A stretch of DNA of 64,000 nt from NCBI RefSeq assembly GCF_964204645.1, contig NC_134026.1, positions 17,256,650-17,320,649 of the forward strand. Reading direction: 5' to 3'. Positions 1-11,605 of this stretch are shown here, piece after piece; within the stretch, counting starts at the first letter, position 1; the number at the start of each line of letters is the position of its first letter. The notes under the pieces are model-generated. The model was not told where the DNA came from and made no database searches. It saw nothing but the letters and a program-made list of their open reading frames with translations. Source of the stretch: Tubulanus polymorphus. Lineage: Eukaryota; Nemertea; Palaeonemertea; Tubulaniformes; Tubulanidae. A program made the translations under genes and the position numbers.

Positions 1-829
1 AGGCACACTGCAGCACAATGAAGACCAGTAAGCCAGTGAGCCCAACCAGGGCCCTCAATTTTACAAAAAAAATAATCCCTGTGACTTAAGGTGCATGAAA
101 ATATGTACACTTCATGAAACCGTGCTATAGAGGGTGTACATGGATTGATTTAGCCGCAAGCACACTAATTAAGAAAAAATTCAAATGTTAAAATGATTTG
201 CCTTCTTTTTGACTGTTAGTCTTAGCAATCAGGTTAAAATCTTGGGGAAATTGGTATTAATTGGGCTTGATTCAAGTATGCCTAAGTTTTTTCCTTCGAC
301 AGACATAATCCACTTTTCATCTATCAAGGTAATTAAGCAACGCAATGTGTCGGCCTGTAGCTTTTTTTTGAATTATCATATTTACAGAATGGGGAACTGT
401 AAAACACAAAAATCCACCAGTCGTTTCTTGATCACATATGAGTTTTCCAGTTATGCAAGATATGATAGAAGGCATTAGCATAGAACATATGAAGTACGTT
501 CCTTTTTACCATATTTTGAAATATTATATTGTTACAGTTTACATTCTAATTGTATGATCATCTGGTAAAGTAATATGCTTAGGCCAAGCAAGAGTCTTTA
601 AAATTCTTAAGGGTTTTAATGATTAATAATAACTTATTTAGGAAACATCCTCGTACAGTTGGTCTGGAGTAACTTCTACAAATAGCAACCATGTCAGACG
701 CAAATATTTTTAATCCCTAAACATAGATAGGCCTACACCTTAGCAAATACTATGTATCAGTTGGCTGCCTAATAGATCATAAGCAGTAGCCATAATGTAC
801 TTTGCGAGACGAGACGAGAAACTAGGGGT
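1..829. other. No gene or repeat recognised
   Basis: AT-rich sequence with stop codons in every frame at short intervals. The one ORF of 89 codons starting at 209 has no recognisable motif and uses a non-ATG start. I see nothing I can assign. Confidence 0.5.
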
Positions 830-1733
830 CCAGGGACACCATGCCCACTTGGGAAGTGGTTTCAAATGCTCAACAATCTAACAATTTCAATATTCAACGC
901 CCCCTGGTGACCATATACAAAAACCAATGACCTTGAAACTCACCACAATCATAGAACATGTCAGCAGCTACGATTTTGAAATTGATTGTGATAATAAAAT
1001 TGCCTTGTTACAAATTTAATATGGAAATACTAAGTTACTTACTATTCAACGCCCCCTGGTGACCATATTCAAAACCCAATGACCTTGAAACTCACCACAA
1101 TCATAGAACATGTCATGAACTACAACATTGAAATTGATCATGGTAACAAAATATGCCTAGGTACCAATATAATAAGGAAATACTAGGGTATTCTACTATT
1201 CAACGCCCCCTGGTGACTATATAGAATAACTAATTTCCTTAAAACTCACCACAATCATAGACGATGTCATGAGCTACAACTTTGCAATAGATTTCGGTAA
1301 CAAAATATGGATTGGTACAAATATAATATAAAAATACTAAGATATTGTATTATTCAACGCCCCCCCCCCCCCTATACCAAAACTAATGACCTCGAAACTC
1401 ACCACAATCATAGAACACGTAATGAGCTACAACAAATTTATACGAAATATCAAGGTTATTGATCAAGACGTCTTCAAATTTCCCTCAAAAAGTTCAAAAA
1501 CGTGTAAAACGTGCTGATTTTGGCGAACAACAATGGCTAGCAGTCGGCCATCTAGATTCTGACAGGGCCAGTTTTTGGGCTAAAGATGTGTCTAGGGTAG
1601 ATACATGTATGAACCAAATATCAAGACATTACCTTGAAGCGTCTTCAAAACTGGATTCCGTCTACGGACGGACGAACGGACGGACGAAAAGTGAACGCAA
1701 TAAGCTGAGACTTAAGTCCTAAGTGGGTTAAAA
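830..1733 (+). repeat. Dispersed repeat family C: four ~150-bp monomers plus a conserved tail
   Basis: Four tandem monomers begin with CAACGCCCCCTGGTGACC (about 895, 1047, 1201, 1356), followed by conserved text (CCTTGAAACTCACCACAATC, CATAGAACATGTCATGAGCT). The fourth has its GC core replaced by a C run near 1360-1372. A ~280-bp tail follows from 1450, containing CAAGACATTACCTTGAAGCG, a run of ACGGACGG units and an end like AAGTCCCAAGTGGGCTAAAA. The same family recurs at 21,600-22,362, 26,840-27,180 and 62,850-63,655, and its tail alone at 13,437-13,522. I see no coding capacity. The monomer head matches the vertebrate CTCF consensus (see findings). Confidence 0.85.
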
Positions 1734-1799
1734 ATGGAAATTATATTTGTTGCTTCCTAATTTTCATACTTATGCTCACACTAACAGTAACCATCATTT

Positions 1800-2500
1800 T
1801 TGCCTGCTTTATGGCCACTGTAATTAGGATCTTCCTGTGGAAAACCTTTATGACTTTGTACACTGCATAGACTATCTTTTAGTTCAAAGTACCATCTTGA
1901 TGCTACTTGATCGATAATATGTTATTGGACAGTTTCTGGGCACTTGCCATTAATTACATTTGTCCAAAGATCTTACAAAATACCATCTTAACAGTGTTTG
2001 CTAGGTGGTACATCATTGGACGCTATGATTTGAAATAATAGGTGGTATTATTTTATCAGTCAGTTAATCATCTCTGGTGTCATCTTTGCCTATCAGTCAT
2101 TCTCCATAAACAATTAGGACGCTTTAGATAAAAAAAACCTTAGCCCAATTCAAAATGAATGAAAATCCAACATTTAATCTTATGGCCACTGTAATTAGGA
2201 TCTTCCTGTGGAAAAAGCCTTTACGACTATGTACAGTGCATAGATTTTCATTTAGTTCAAAGTACCATCTTGGTGCTACTTGCTGGATGGTATGTTATTG
2301 GACAGTTTCTGGGCACTGCCATTAATAACAATTGTCCAAAGATCATACAAGATTCCATCTTAAGTGTTTGCCAGGTGGTATATCATTGGACGCTATGATT
2401 TTAAATAATAGGTGGTATTATTTTATCGGTCAGTTAATCATCTATGGTGTCATCTTTGCCTAACAGTCATTCTCCATAGACAATTAGGACCCTTAAGATA
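1800..2500 (+). repeat. Dispersed repeat family A, two tandem copies
   Basis: Two diverged ~340-bp copies (about 1808-2135 and 2136-2497) share TGGCCACTGTAATTAGGATC, TAGTTCAAAGTACCATCTTG and GGACAGTTTCTGGGCACT. A third copy lies at 3293-3610, after family B, so B sits between copies two and three. The units are rich in GGTGGTA/TACCACC words, which also dominate the tandem array at 8,095-8,580. Confidence 0.8.
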
Positions 2501-3292
2501 ATTAGAATGCCGCTGAAGACGATTGATGCCCCCACATCAGGTGAAATGCCTGAGTGTAAAATACACCCAAGTGTATGTCGACCTATTTCTGAAGGCAGGA
2601 AATAAAAAATACAAAACGGCTTCCGGTGACCTTGACCTTTGACCTACAGGACTCGAAATCTAATCAGGTCTCTTGGGTAACCCAACGATGAAATTTCACA
2701 AAGTTACCTTATACCGTTTATGAATTAAGAGCCCGGGTATGAAAAATACAAAACAGCTCCTGGTGACCTTGACCATTGACCTACAGGATCCGAAATATAA
2801 TCAGTTACTCACGGTCTTTAGGATAACCCAGCCAAAAGTTGTCACCAAATTATCTTAAACCATCTATGAGATAGAGCCCCGAAATGAAAAATACATAACA
2901 GCTTCTAGTAACCTTGACTTTTGACCAACATGACCTGAAATCTAATCAGTTACCCACGGTTCCTAGGACAACCCATCCATAGAATTTCAGTAAGTTATCT
3001 TAAACCGTTTATGAGTTAGAGCCCGGAAATGAAATTCACAAAATGGCTTCCTGTTTTCTTGACCTTGGATGTACAGGACCAAAAATCTAATCAGTTACTC
3101 ACCTCATACAGTACAACACAACAGTTGAATTTGAAGAAAATCTGTTGAAGGGTTAAGCTACTAGGGCACGGAAACCACTGCGGACAGATGGACGGACAGA
3201 CAGACTTACCAACAGACAGACAGACGGACTGACAGACGATGAATCGAATACAGTATGCCCCCCACAGCGCATTGTGAGGGCATAATAAAAAC
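2501..3292 (+). repeat. Dispersed repeat family B with ~130-145-bp monomers carrying TGACCT half-sites
   Basis: Four degenerate monomers (about 2607, 2740, 2885, 3030) each contain a version of GGTGACCTTGACCTTTGACC followed by CTACAGGA and AAATCTAATCAGTTACTCAC. The block ends with GGACAGACAGAC-type runs and TATGCCCCCCACAGCGCATT. The first copy has three perfect TGACCT half-sites at 2627-2645. The same word recurs in the satellite at 23,225-24,516, in the piggyBac element near 44,418 and at 52,865-52,905. Confidence 0.75.
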
Positions 3293-3610
3293 CTCAGTCC
3301 AATTCAAAATGAATGGAAATCGAACATTTAATCGTATGGCCACTGTAATTAGGATCTTACTGTGGAAAAACCTTAATGACTATGTACAGTACATAGATTA
3401 TCATTTAGTTCAAAGTACCATCTTGATGCTACTTGCTGGATGGTATGTTATTGGACAGTTTCTGGGCACTGCCATTAATAACATTCGTCCAAAGATCATA
3501 CAAAATACCATCTTAACAGTGTTTGCTAGGTGGTATATCATTAGACGCTATGATTTGAAATAATAGGTGGTACTATTTTATCCGTCAGTTAATCATCTAT
3601 GGTGTGAATA
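3293..3610 (+). repeat. Dispersed repeat family A, third copy
   Basis: Closely matches the copies at 1800-2500 from AATTCAAAATGAATGGAAAT through AATCATCTATGGTGT. The long ORF across it (102 codons from 3255) is a by-product of the repeat and has no protein motif. Confidence 0.8.
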
Positions 3611-3715
3611 CTTACCTGGAATCCTTGATAATTTTCCATTAAGTAAACCAGGAAGAAGTAAACCAGGGCCTTCCATTTATAAATAATGAAAAACTGGGAG
3701 AAGATAACAGTGACG

Positions 3716-3859
3716 TGTGTGATGAACTGTTGCTTTGTCCAACATCTGTTTTGTATTATACGTGTACAATCCTGTAAAAATGTGTATATGTTAAATAAAC
3801 GAGTCTAATGCCAAATGCCGTCTTGTTAACTTCGATGCTTAGGCTCTCCCATCATTACA
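3716..3859 (+). mobile_element. Probable 5' LTR of a Mag-like Gypsy retrotransposon
   Basis: The segment begins near TGTGTGATGAACTG, contains an AATAAA signal at about 3794, and ends ATTACA immediately before TGGTGGCAGCGGTTG. The latter is the tRNA-primer-binding-site word typical of Mag-type Gypsy elements. The 5' edge is uncertain because I could find no matching 3' LTR after the integrase (7,903 onward). Confidence 0.55.
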
Positions 3860-4386
3860 TGGTGGCAGCGGTTGAGACAACGGATTTTCTATAGTGAGGG
3901 ACGCTCCCTTATACGTTAGATATTGTTTGTTTGATGTTAGGACGCTCCTAATAACGGATACAATATGAATTCTATGTTTAAACCCCCAGAGGGTTTTGAT
4001 TTTCTTAAGTCCCGCGAAGTGGCCGGCGTGGATAAGACGATTTAGCCGTTTCAGGATAGCTAGCAAGCTATCCCAGGACTCAGATGAGGTCCAGATCAAT
4101 ACCCTGTTAACTTCGATACTTAGGCTCTCCCATCATTACATGGTGGCAGCGGTTGAAACAACGGATTTTCTATAGTGAGGGACGCTCCCTTATACGTTAG
4201 ATATTGTTTGTTGGATGTTAGGACGCTCCTAATAACGGATACAATATGAATTCTATGTTTAAACCCCCAGAGGGTTTTGATTTTATTAAGTCCCGCGAAG
4301 TGGCCGGCGTGGATAAGACGATTTAGCCGTTTCAGGATAGCTAGCAAGCTATCCCAGGACTCAGATGAAGTCCAGATCAATACCCT
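3825..4386 (+). repeat. 281-bp tandem duplication of LTR end, primer-binding site and gag start
   Basis: 3825-4105 and 4106-4386 are near-identical over 281 bp, starting GTTAACTTCGAT and ending CCAGATCAATACCC(T). Each unit holds the last ~35 bp of the LTR, the primer-binding-site word (3860 and 4141) and the start of gag (ATG at 3965 and 4246). Only the second copy continues into the rest of gag. The near identity says the duplication is recent relative to the coding decay. Confidence 0.9.
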
Positions 4387-5446
4387 TCTATATTGCTTAG
4401 GGGAAGAAGCGGACAATATTTTTGATCAATTCGTGTTCAAAAAGAAAACGGATACAGCTGGGAAGGTAGTCAGAAGGTAGGAGGAAACCGTGGAATTATT
4501 CGAAAATTATTTCATTCCGAAACGAAACGTGATTTTTGAGCGATCGAAATTTCAGGAGAGATCTCAGAAGTCAGGGGAAAGTATTGAAGAATATGTTCGC
4601 GCGTTGCATACTCTTGCTGAAAACTGTGATTTTCCCGCCAAGAGCGACACGATTCGGGACAAGCTAGTGATAGGCTTGCAGGATAAGCAAATATCTGCCA
4701 AGTTACAAAAGATCGACGACTTAACATTGGAAAAAGCAATCGAAATATCCCGTCAAACAGAACTAGTAAAAGAACACAACAGAAAAGAGGAAGCGTTGAC
4801 GGTGGAGAGTATCCGGGGTAGACAACGGTTCCGAACACAGGGACAGAGAGGACGCACAGATAGAGGGATTACGAATAATAGTGCGAGGAATCACGATCAA
4901 CGGATTACGGGTAATGCGAGGAACCCCGATCAAAGAAGAGACTTTCGAGGAAATGCCGGAAAGTGCCGATATTGCGATAGATCTCACAGGAGAGGACAAT
5001 GTCCAGTGTACGGAAAGAACTGTAGTAAGTGTCAAAAACTAAATCACTTCGTGAGGTGTTGCAATACGAAAAACATAAGTTTTATTCGGGAATATGATGA
5101 AGATGACTATTACGAGAGTGACTCCAGTGAAAGTTCTAACTTTTTCATGGACACGATACGTGCCGATAATATCTCTAATGGCGACATGGAGAAATCACCG
5201 GAATGGAGATTACGGACTAACATTGTAAGTACTATGGTTAACTTCAAGATAGACACAGGTGCCGATTGCACGGTTATTAGTAAGACTCAGTATGATAAAA
5301 TTGAAGAGAGTCCGAAACTTTGTAAACCTAAAATAAGGTTAACTAGTCCCGGTGGTAAGCTGCATAACTTAGGTTACTTCTATACAAGTATTAACGTGGT
5401 AAATGATGAAACTAGATCACACAGAATTAAAATACATGTTGTTTAA
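4246..5446 (+). pseudogene. Gypsy (Mag-like) gag with zinc knuckles and aspartic protease, broken
   Basis: The gag start reads MNSMFKPPEGFDF and then runs into a stop. The downstream frame resumes with WIRRFSRFRIASKL and LLYCLGEEAD, the usual invertebrate Gypsy capsid landmarks, so one frameshift separates them. An in-frame TAG at 4478-4480 interrupts before ELFENYFIPKRN. Two cysteine knuckles follow (CRYCDRSHRRGQC and CSKCQKLNHFVRCC, around 4965-5050), giving nucleic-acid binding. The last third contains the retroviral-type aspartic protease motif DTGAD (about 5240-5254), and the ORF ends in a TAA at 5444. The order capsid, knuckles, protease is normal for this lineage. Three breaks mean it is not functional. 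Confidence 0.85.
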
Positions 5447-6180
5447 GAAGAGTGTGACAATTTGTTAGGTCGTGGGGCTGCAGAGTCCATGGGTCTGATA
5501 AAGCGTATGTTTTCTATTAAGAAAAAGCTCCGAATTTGTTTTTGGAGAACTGGGATTATTAAAGGGCGACCCAGTCAATATCAAGGTCGATGAAAATGTG
5601 ACTCCATACAGCGTTAAATGTCCCAGGCGGATTCCCTTACCTTTGGTGGATAAAACGGTTAAAGAGTTAAAAAGAATGCAGTCACACGACGTTTTTGAAC
5701 CTGTAACCGAGCCCACTGAATGGTGTGCTCCCATTGTCCCCGTGTTAAAACCAAATGGCAACGTTCGTATCTGCTGTGACCTTCGCAAATTAAATCAGGC
5801 CGTAAAACGTGCAAAATACATGCGACCTGATACGCAGGCAATACTGCACAAAATGGCAGATTCCAAAATTTTCAGTAAACTGGACTGTTCATCCGGTTAC
5901 TGGCAACTAGGCCTGGATTATGGAAGCTCGCTCCTTACAACGTTCATAACTCCTATAGGCAGGTTCAGATTCAAGCATTTGCCGTTTGGTATTTCTAGTG
6001 CATCAGAAAGATGGAGGACGTTTTGAAAGATATTGATGGTGTGGAAATATTTCAAGACAATATCATTGTTCATGGGCGTAACCAGAAAGAACATGACCAT
6101 AGACTGACACAGGTTATGGGCGCCATTAAGGCAGCAGGTTTGAAATTAAATTGAAAGAAGTGTGAGTTTAGCAAATCTGA
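5447..6180 (+). pseudogene. Gypsy reverse transcriptase, broken, catalytic motif changed
   Basis: The protease tail and linker up to 5597 are out of frame. The main open stretch (5598-6026) contains TEWCAPIVPVLKPNG, RICCDLRKLNQ and SKLDCSSGYWQL, that is RT motifs including the first catalytic aspartate (motif A), and the FKHLPFGISSA box. A frameshift near 6010 separates it from the next piece, where the position of the catalytic Y/F-x-D-D box reads FQDN. The second aspartate of the pair is therefore replaced. A further stop occurs near 6153. Both changes predict an inactive enzyme. RNase H and integrase follow in normal Gypsy order. Confidence 0.85.
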
Positions 6181-6429
6181 GATTGAGTTTTTAGGGCATG
6201 TCATTGCGTCAAACGGTATAAGACCACAGTCTAAGAAAGTTAAAGCTAATTTGGATTATAAACAGCCAGAAAGTGTCACAGAACTGCGTAGGTTCATAGG
6301 CATGGTAAATTATCTAGGACATTGCATTGAAAACCTATCCCATGAGATGGCCGAATCCTCGAACTACTGCGGTCTGACACCGCGTGGTTCTGGGGACTGG
6401 CTCAGCGTACTTCATTCTCACGTGTAAAG

Positions 6430-6729
6430 CAACTCATCACACAGGCGCCAACATTAGCATTTTTCGACATAAACAAACCTGTGACTGTCAGCGTTGACAG
6501 TTCACAGTACGGGATCGGCGGTGCTGTATTCCGACGTCACGGCGACCACTTAAAAGCTGTAGCATTCTGTTCGCGGACACTAACCCTAACTGAGAAACGA
6601 TGGGTGCAAATTGAAAAAGAATGTTTGCCCTCAGTCTGGGCTTGCGAGAAATTCGCAAAATATCTCGTCGGTCTAGGTCAATTTCAGCTTATTACCGATC
6701 ATAAGCCATTGATACCAATAATTAACTAG
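6430..6729 (+). pseudogene. Gypsy RNase H domain fragment
   Basis: Open stretch 6481-6729 contains VDSSQYGIGGAV (a variant of the usual DAS.G.GAVL box), AFCSRTLTLTEKRW, EKECL and the terminal TDHKPL motif, typical of the Ty3/Gypsy RNase H that degrades the RNA strand of the cDNA hybrid. It ends in an in-frame TAG at 6727. Upstream to 6300 the thumb/connection region can be seen in broken form. Confidence 0.8.
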
Positions 6730-6765
6730 AAAGATCTTGACAGAATCCCGATCAGATGCCAACGG

Positions 6766-7902
6766 TTGGTCATACGATTAATGAGGTTTAATTGTAAAGC
6801 AACGTATGTGCCAGGCAAAGAAATGGCAGTGTCGGAGGCATTGTCGAGGGCGCCACTACAGAATAACTTTGATGAGAGTGATCATGAGCGGGAAAATTGT
6901 GTTACCGCTCAAATCTCAGCCCTAGGCATGAACAGATTTACATCTGACGAAATAACTAACAGACTACGCGAGCAATCGAAAATTGACAAAACGTTACGAA
7001 ATTGCGTTACGAAAATTTATTATTGACGGTTGGCCACGTCATGCTAGAGAGATTCCAAAAGAATTTGTTCCGTATTTTAGTGAGCGTGGTTCACCAAGCG
7101 AGTATCAAGGGTTAATCTTGCATGGTAACAAAATCGTGGTCCCGGATAATATGCGCGAAGAAATGCTTGACAAAATTCATGACGGCCACATGGGCATAAC
7201 TAAATGCCGAAATCGCGCGAAACTCAGTGTTTGGTGGCCTCACATCAGTCATAAAATAGCGGAACTAGTGGGTAAATGCCAACTGTGTAATGAGAATTCT
7301 CCAGCCCAAAGGAAAGAACCTTTGATATCCACCGAGTTGCCATCTGGTCCCTGGATACATATAGGCGCTGACTTATGTGAATATGATAAATACCACTACT
7401 TGATTATCGTTGATTACTTTTCTCGCTATGGGAAATAATGAGAATGGGTCATAAGTTACCATCCTCAGCATCTGTAATTGATAAACTTAAGTCAGTGTTC
7501 TCGGGTCATGGCATCCCTCAACGTTTATTTACTGATAACGGTAGTCAGTTTATGAGAACCGAGTTTAAACAATTCACGAATTCCTGGAACTTCTCACATG
7601 ACATGTCGAGTCCCAGATACCCTCAGTCAAATGGTGCGGCGGAGAGAGCCGTACAAACTGCTAAGAAGATATTAAGACAAAAAGATCCACATCTTGCTCT
7701 CTTGTCGTACAGATCGACACCTTTTGCAGCTACTGGCTATAGTCCAGCACAGCTTCTCTTCGGTAGGAACATTCGTACTAGGTTACCTATCAGTAAATCA
7801 GAACTAAAAACGCATTGGCCAAAATTAGGAAAAGTGAAACGCGTTGATACTAAATACAAACAGAATATGACGCATTCATACAATAGACATTACGGTGTCT
7901 AG
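6766..7902 (+). pseudogene. Gypsy integrase (H2C2 zinc finger plus DDE core), broken into three frames
   Basis: Three successive frames make up the integrase: 6766-7026, 6983-7438 and 7438-7902. The second holds the H2C2 finger (HDGHMG then CQLC) and the first core aspartate in [20 protein letters not shown]. The third holds FTDNGSQF, with the second aspartate, and YPQSNGAAERAV, with the glutamate, followed by LLFGRNIRTRLP and a truncated C-terminus. All three core residues survive but the reading frame does not. No 3' LTR or polypurine tract is evident afterwards, so the element is 3'-truncated or recombined. Confidence 0.85.
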
Positions 7903-8094
7903 AAGATAAACAACGACATCAAGAAAATTAGTTCAAAGTCTAATAATCTATAATAGTCTATAATCTTATTTTTTCACGCATCTGGCTTGCTCATACATTT
8001 GATTGTTTGAAAACTTTGAATATGTTGGAAAATATACAAATATGATAATTCATTGCACTTCTTATATATGTTGGTATAGATATAAAGATATAGT

Positions 8095-8580
8095 TTGACT
8101 TTAAGGTGGTACTACCATCTAGCTATCATAATTAGATGGTATACATTCATTAGATTAGTCCAACTTTAAGGTGGTACAACAATCTAGCTATCGTAATTAG
8201 GTGGTATACATTTATTTGATAGGTCCATCATTAAGGTGGTACTACCATCTAGCTATCGTAATTAGGTGGTATCCATTTATTAGATTAGTCCAACTACCAT
8301 TTAGATCAGCACTGAGATCAGTACAACCAGCGACAAAGTTGTTCTGAATCTAACACTGATTACTGTCGTCTTTATTTTGTGAAAATCGGACCATCAGTTC
8401 CAATGTTACGAATGATACCAGTACTACCATCTAGCTGTCGTTATTAAGTGGTATACATTTATTAGATTAGTCCAACTTTTAGGTGGTACTACCATCTAGC
8501 TGTCTTAAGTAAGTGGTATACATTTATAAGATTAGTCCATCTTTATGGTGGTACTACCATCTAGATATCATTATTACCTG
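8095..8580 (+). repeat. Tandem array of ~63-66-bp units (GGTGGTACTACCATCTAGCT)
   Basis: At least six units read approximately GGTGGTACTACCATCTAGCT, ATCGTAATTAGGTGGTATAC, ATTTATTAGATTAGTCCAAC. They are interrupted by unrelated sequence at about 8,297-8,415. Each unit contains a short self-complementary GGTGGTAC/GTACCACC-like core. The Harbinger element starts ~20 bp after the last unit. Confidence 0.85.
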
Positions 8581-8632
8581 TTGAAAACTATTGAAGCAAT
8601 CAGGGGCCGGTTGCTCAAAAGTTGGTTAACTT

Positions 8633-8662
8633 TAACGAGTCGTTAAGCTTAACGACTCGTTA
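8633..8662. repeat. Perfect 30-bp palindrome inside the left Harbinger end
   Basis: The half-site TAACGAGTCGTTAAG is followed by its exact complement. Near the right end (11,668-11,775) related TTAACGA/TCGTTAA words occur, so this may be a folded subterminal transposase-binding site. Confidence 0.8.
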
Positions 8663-8663
8663 G

Positions 8664-9898
8664 GTGAGGTCAGTGGAGGAAGTTAGGGAGAAGTGGCGAC
8701 AGTTAAATACAAACGCTAAGCAGGAGAAATCGGTATACAAAAAGGGCATCAAGAAAACTGGTGGAGGTCCCCCACCACGAGAAATCTCGGAAATTAGCCA
8801 GGCAATCTTGAAGATCCAAGATGGAAACCCTTCTTTCACTGGACAATTAATCTAGACTCTTTTCAACTTGAAGATGGTGTCAATGATGAGAGTATGTATA
8901 TTTTTAATTCAACAAGAGTATTTGATTTCTAAAAGATTAATTGCATTCGGACCATTAACATGATTTTTTGATTCGGTTAGTTGAACTGTCTGCTTTTGTT
9001 AACATTTGGTCGGGATTCCTTACAAATGATGTCACAGGTCAGGGTCAAACTAATGAATAATTAATGATATTACATCTCGTAGAGTAGTCCTTGAATTGGA
9101 GCTTAATCCCACTATGTCAACACAGTTTACAATACTGGTCACCTAATTCAAATACATTTTCATCCCGGTGCAGTGTTCAAAATGCAGTTAGGCCTAGTTG
9201 AACTATTGAAGTATTTCATCGCACATATACCAGGCTACACCGCTCCACATAAAGCTCTTAACCTGGAAAGCTAATTACCAATACCGAAAGTTTGGAACAT
9301 GAGGAAATATAATCGACGGGTTCGGAAACGCTCAATTGTTTTCAGAAATCACCTTGACCTGGCTGGTCATCTTATTTTCTTGTATTTTTTTCTCATTGGA
9401 AATTTCATTAAAGACTTGGTAGGCCTAGCCGCGTCCTATAAACCCAAGAGGAGGAAATAATCGAACTTTTACAGTTTCATCTGAAGTAGGCCCTGAAGAA
9501 GAATTCATTAATGATGTCGAAGTTGAGTTAGTTCTGCAGCCTAAGAAGATATCCCAACAGTCAACTCCAGCTGAAAACTTGAAGAGGCAATCAAGGTAAA
9601 CCGCAGATGATCGTCTCCAATTACATTGCCAGGTGAAATTGTAAACCCAATTGACCCATGAACTGAACGAATTCTTCATTCTAGAGGCTACCAGCTACAA
9701 TAAGTTGTGTATGACTTATTTACCATTTAAGGTGCTAGAAGCTGACAAAGAGCGCATCGCACTGGGATCAGCGAAAAGTAAACTCGAAATGGAGAAATTG
9801 CAAGTAGAAATCGCAATCTTGAAGAGGCAATATAATACTGTCGATATCAACGAATTGTCACTCAAGCAGCTAAATGAACTTATTGGAAAAGAACAATA
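8664..9898 (+). pseudogene. Harbinger Myb/SANT-like DNA-binding protein, N-terminus missing
   Basis: In Harbinger transposition a Myb-like partner binds DNA and helps bring the transposase to the nucleus. Here 8664-8855 encodes EEVREKWRQLNTNAKQEK and KKTGGGPPP, the C-terminal half of the trihelix/Myb-like domain, with no ATG and no N-terminal helices. 9651-9898 encodes a charged coiled coil (EADKERIALG, KLEMEKLQVEIAILKRQY) that matches the usual C-terminal end. The region between contains stops on the plus strand. Missing start, internal breaks and loss of the first helices make it non-functional. Confidence 0.7.
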
Positions 9899-10084
9899 AT
9901 TGAAAGGAAGTTTTAAATCAATTAATTGAAAAAGAATTATTGTTATTGTTATATTCTTAAATTAATAAATAAAGGCTACATTATCCAATGGAAATCTCTT
10001 CATGCAAAATATGTATTGGCAAGATGGTCTCTGTAAAGTCTTCCCTGAGGATCATTCCCAGTATAAGGTTCAACTTCTACTTCC

Positions 10085-11605
10085 TCTTCTATAGCTTGGT
10101 TCCAACACCGGTTCGTTCAATTCTATCGCAATGTTGTGTAGGATCATTGCAGTGACAACAACTCTCGATGCACGTTCAGGTGAAATTTTGAGCTCCCCAT
10201 GTAAAACATGGAAACGTCTCTTTAGTACACCAAAAACCCGCTCGATCGTTACGCGCTATAATTTCTCTGGGGTCTGTTTGCCGGATTGAGGTAAGGGGTC
10301 ATAAGATATGGACGGCACGCATATCAGCTATCACCAAGAATTATATCATTATGAACTGGCTGGGCCTCTAGCCATCTACAATGGAGGAATCATCATTAAA
10401 ATAACTATTAAGGTTTAGTAAGCCTTTTGTGGGTCTCAGATGGCAGAAACATACCTACGTAAACCTGAAGATCTGAATATGTGGCTATCATGTGTACTTC
10501 CCGGCTATCTTGCAACAACATTAATAAAACGAACTATAAACAAAGAATGGAAAATGTATAAATGACTGTTACTTGAAATTAGGGATGTTCAAGGTAAAAA
10601 GGAGCAACATTTATGTCATTCATTTTCAGTGTCTGAAGAAGTAGAAAGAGACACTTCGATTAAATCAGCTTCACAGCTTTTTAGGCCTTTTGTAAAATGT
10701 CATTTTTTAATATGATGTTATTGGCAGAATTTGCACTTGTGAATGATGGAAAAATGGCTTGTTATACTAATTTCTATCAGTCCGATTGATTAGAAGTCAA
10801 TTAAATCTATAAGGCAAATATTTCTCTCGAGAATGAATTACCACAAAAATGATTCCCTGATTTGAATATTCTCGGAGCTACCCTTCATCGGACATAGGAG
10901 TATTGTGTGTGGAGAAGGAAGGGATATGAATTACCAGTACCGGCAATCCGGCTAGTGCCCACTCATTTCAAAAATAAGTATATCAACTCACATCATTGAA
11001 TCTGCCAGGACAACGGTAAGTTTTACCACATATTAATTACAAGGCTGCTTACTTACGGGTACTATCACATATTCCTTGCACATTCAAACTACGGAAATTT
11101 TTTCTGTTCACATATGTATGCTCATTTGGGCCTCCGGGTGACTGGATTCGAACACGTGTGCAATCAACCACTCCCTATTACTCTGGGAAATCCAGCCATC
11201 TGGTAAAATCCATCCCTCGACTTTTTCTTCTCTTGTTATAGTTATTTATCTCAGTCATTGGCCAATGAATAAATCTAGACATTATCTCCTGACATAGTTC
11301 ACAAAAATGGTGAATACATCGAGATACTGTCGACTTGTGAACTTTAAATGTATCACCGATCACCGACATAAATGCCCCACTCGCTAGATAGTGCAGCGAT
11401 ATTAAGACCATTTCTTCGGCGCTCAGTGCTTGATTTCTTTTGGTTTCTCTTCGCGAGCCATTTTCAATTCGATTCCCTGTCTGCCGAATCGATATTTTTT
11501 TCGCAGTTCCGCATCTGCCAGCTCAAGCTCGAGTATAGGGGGCCATTGTCTACGATTCAAAACTAAATTATCATAATGTTCACCCCAAAAAAGTTGTCGC
11601 GCCAT
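10085..11605 (-). pseudogene. Harbinger HARBI1-type DDE transposase, broken
   Basis: Reading leftward from an ATG at 11605: an N-terminal segment (ELRKKYRFGRQGIEL), then in another frame ALSAEEMVLISLHYLASGAF with VHKSTVSRCIHH (helix-turn-helix), then [19 protein letters not shown] carrying the first catalytic aspartate. The second aspartate region (about 11,000) is damaged. Near 10,345-10,270 I read CRPYLMTPYLNPANRPQ, then TIERVFGVLKRRFHVLHGEL with the catalytic glutamate, and VVVTAMILHNIAIE at the end. At least three frameshifts and in-frame stops (two adjacent at about 11,179) are present. It is the partner of the Myb-like gene on the other strand. Confidence 0.85.
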
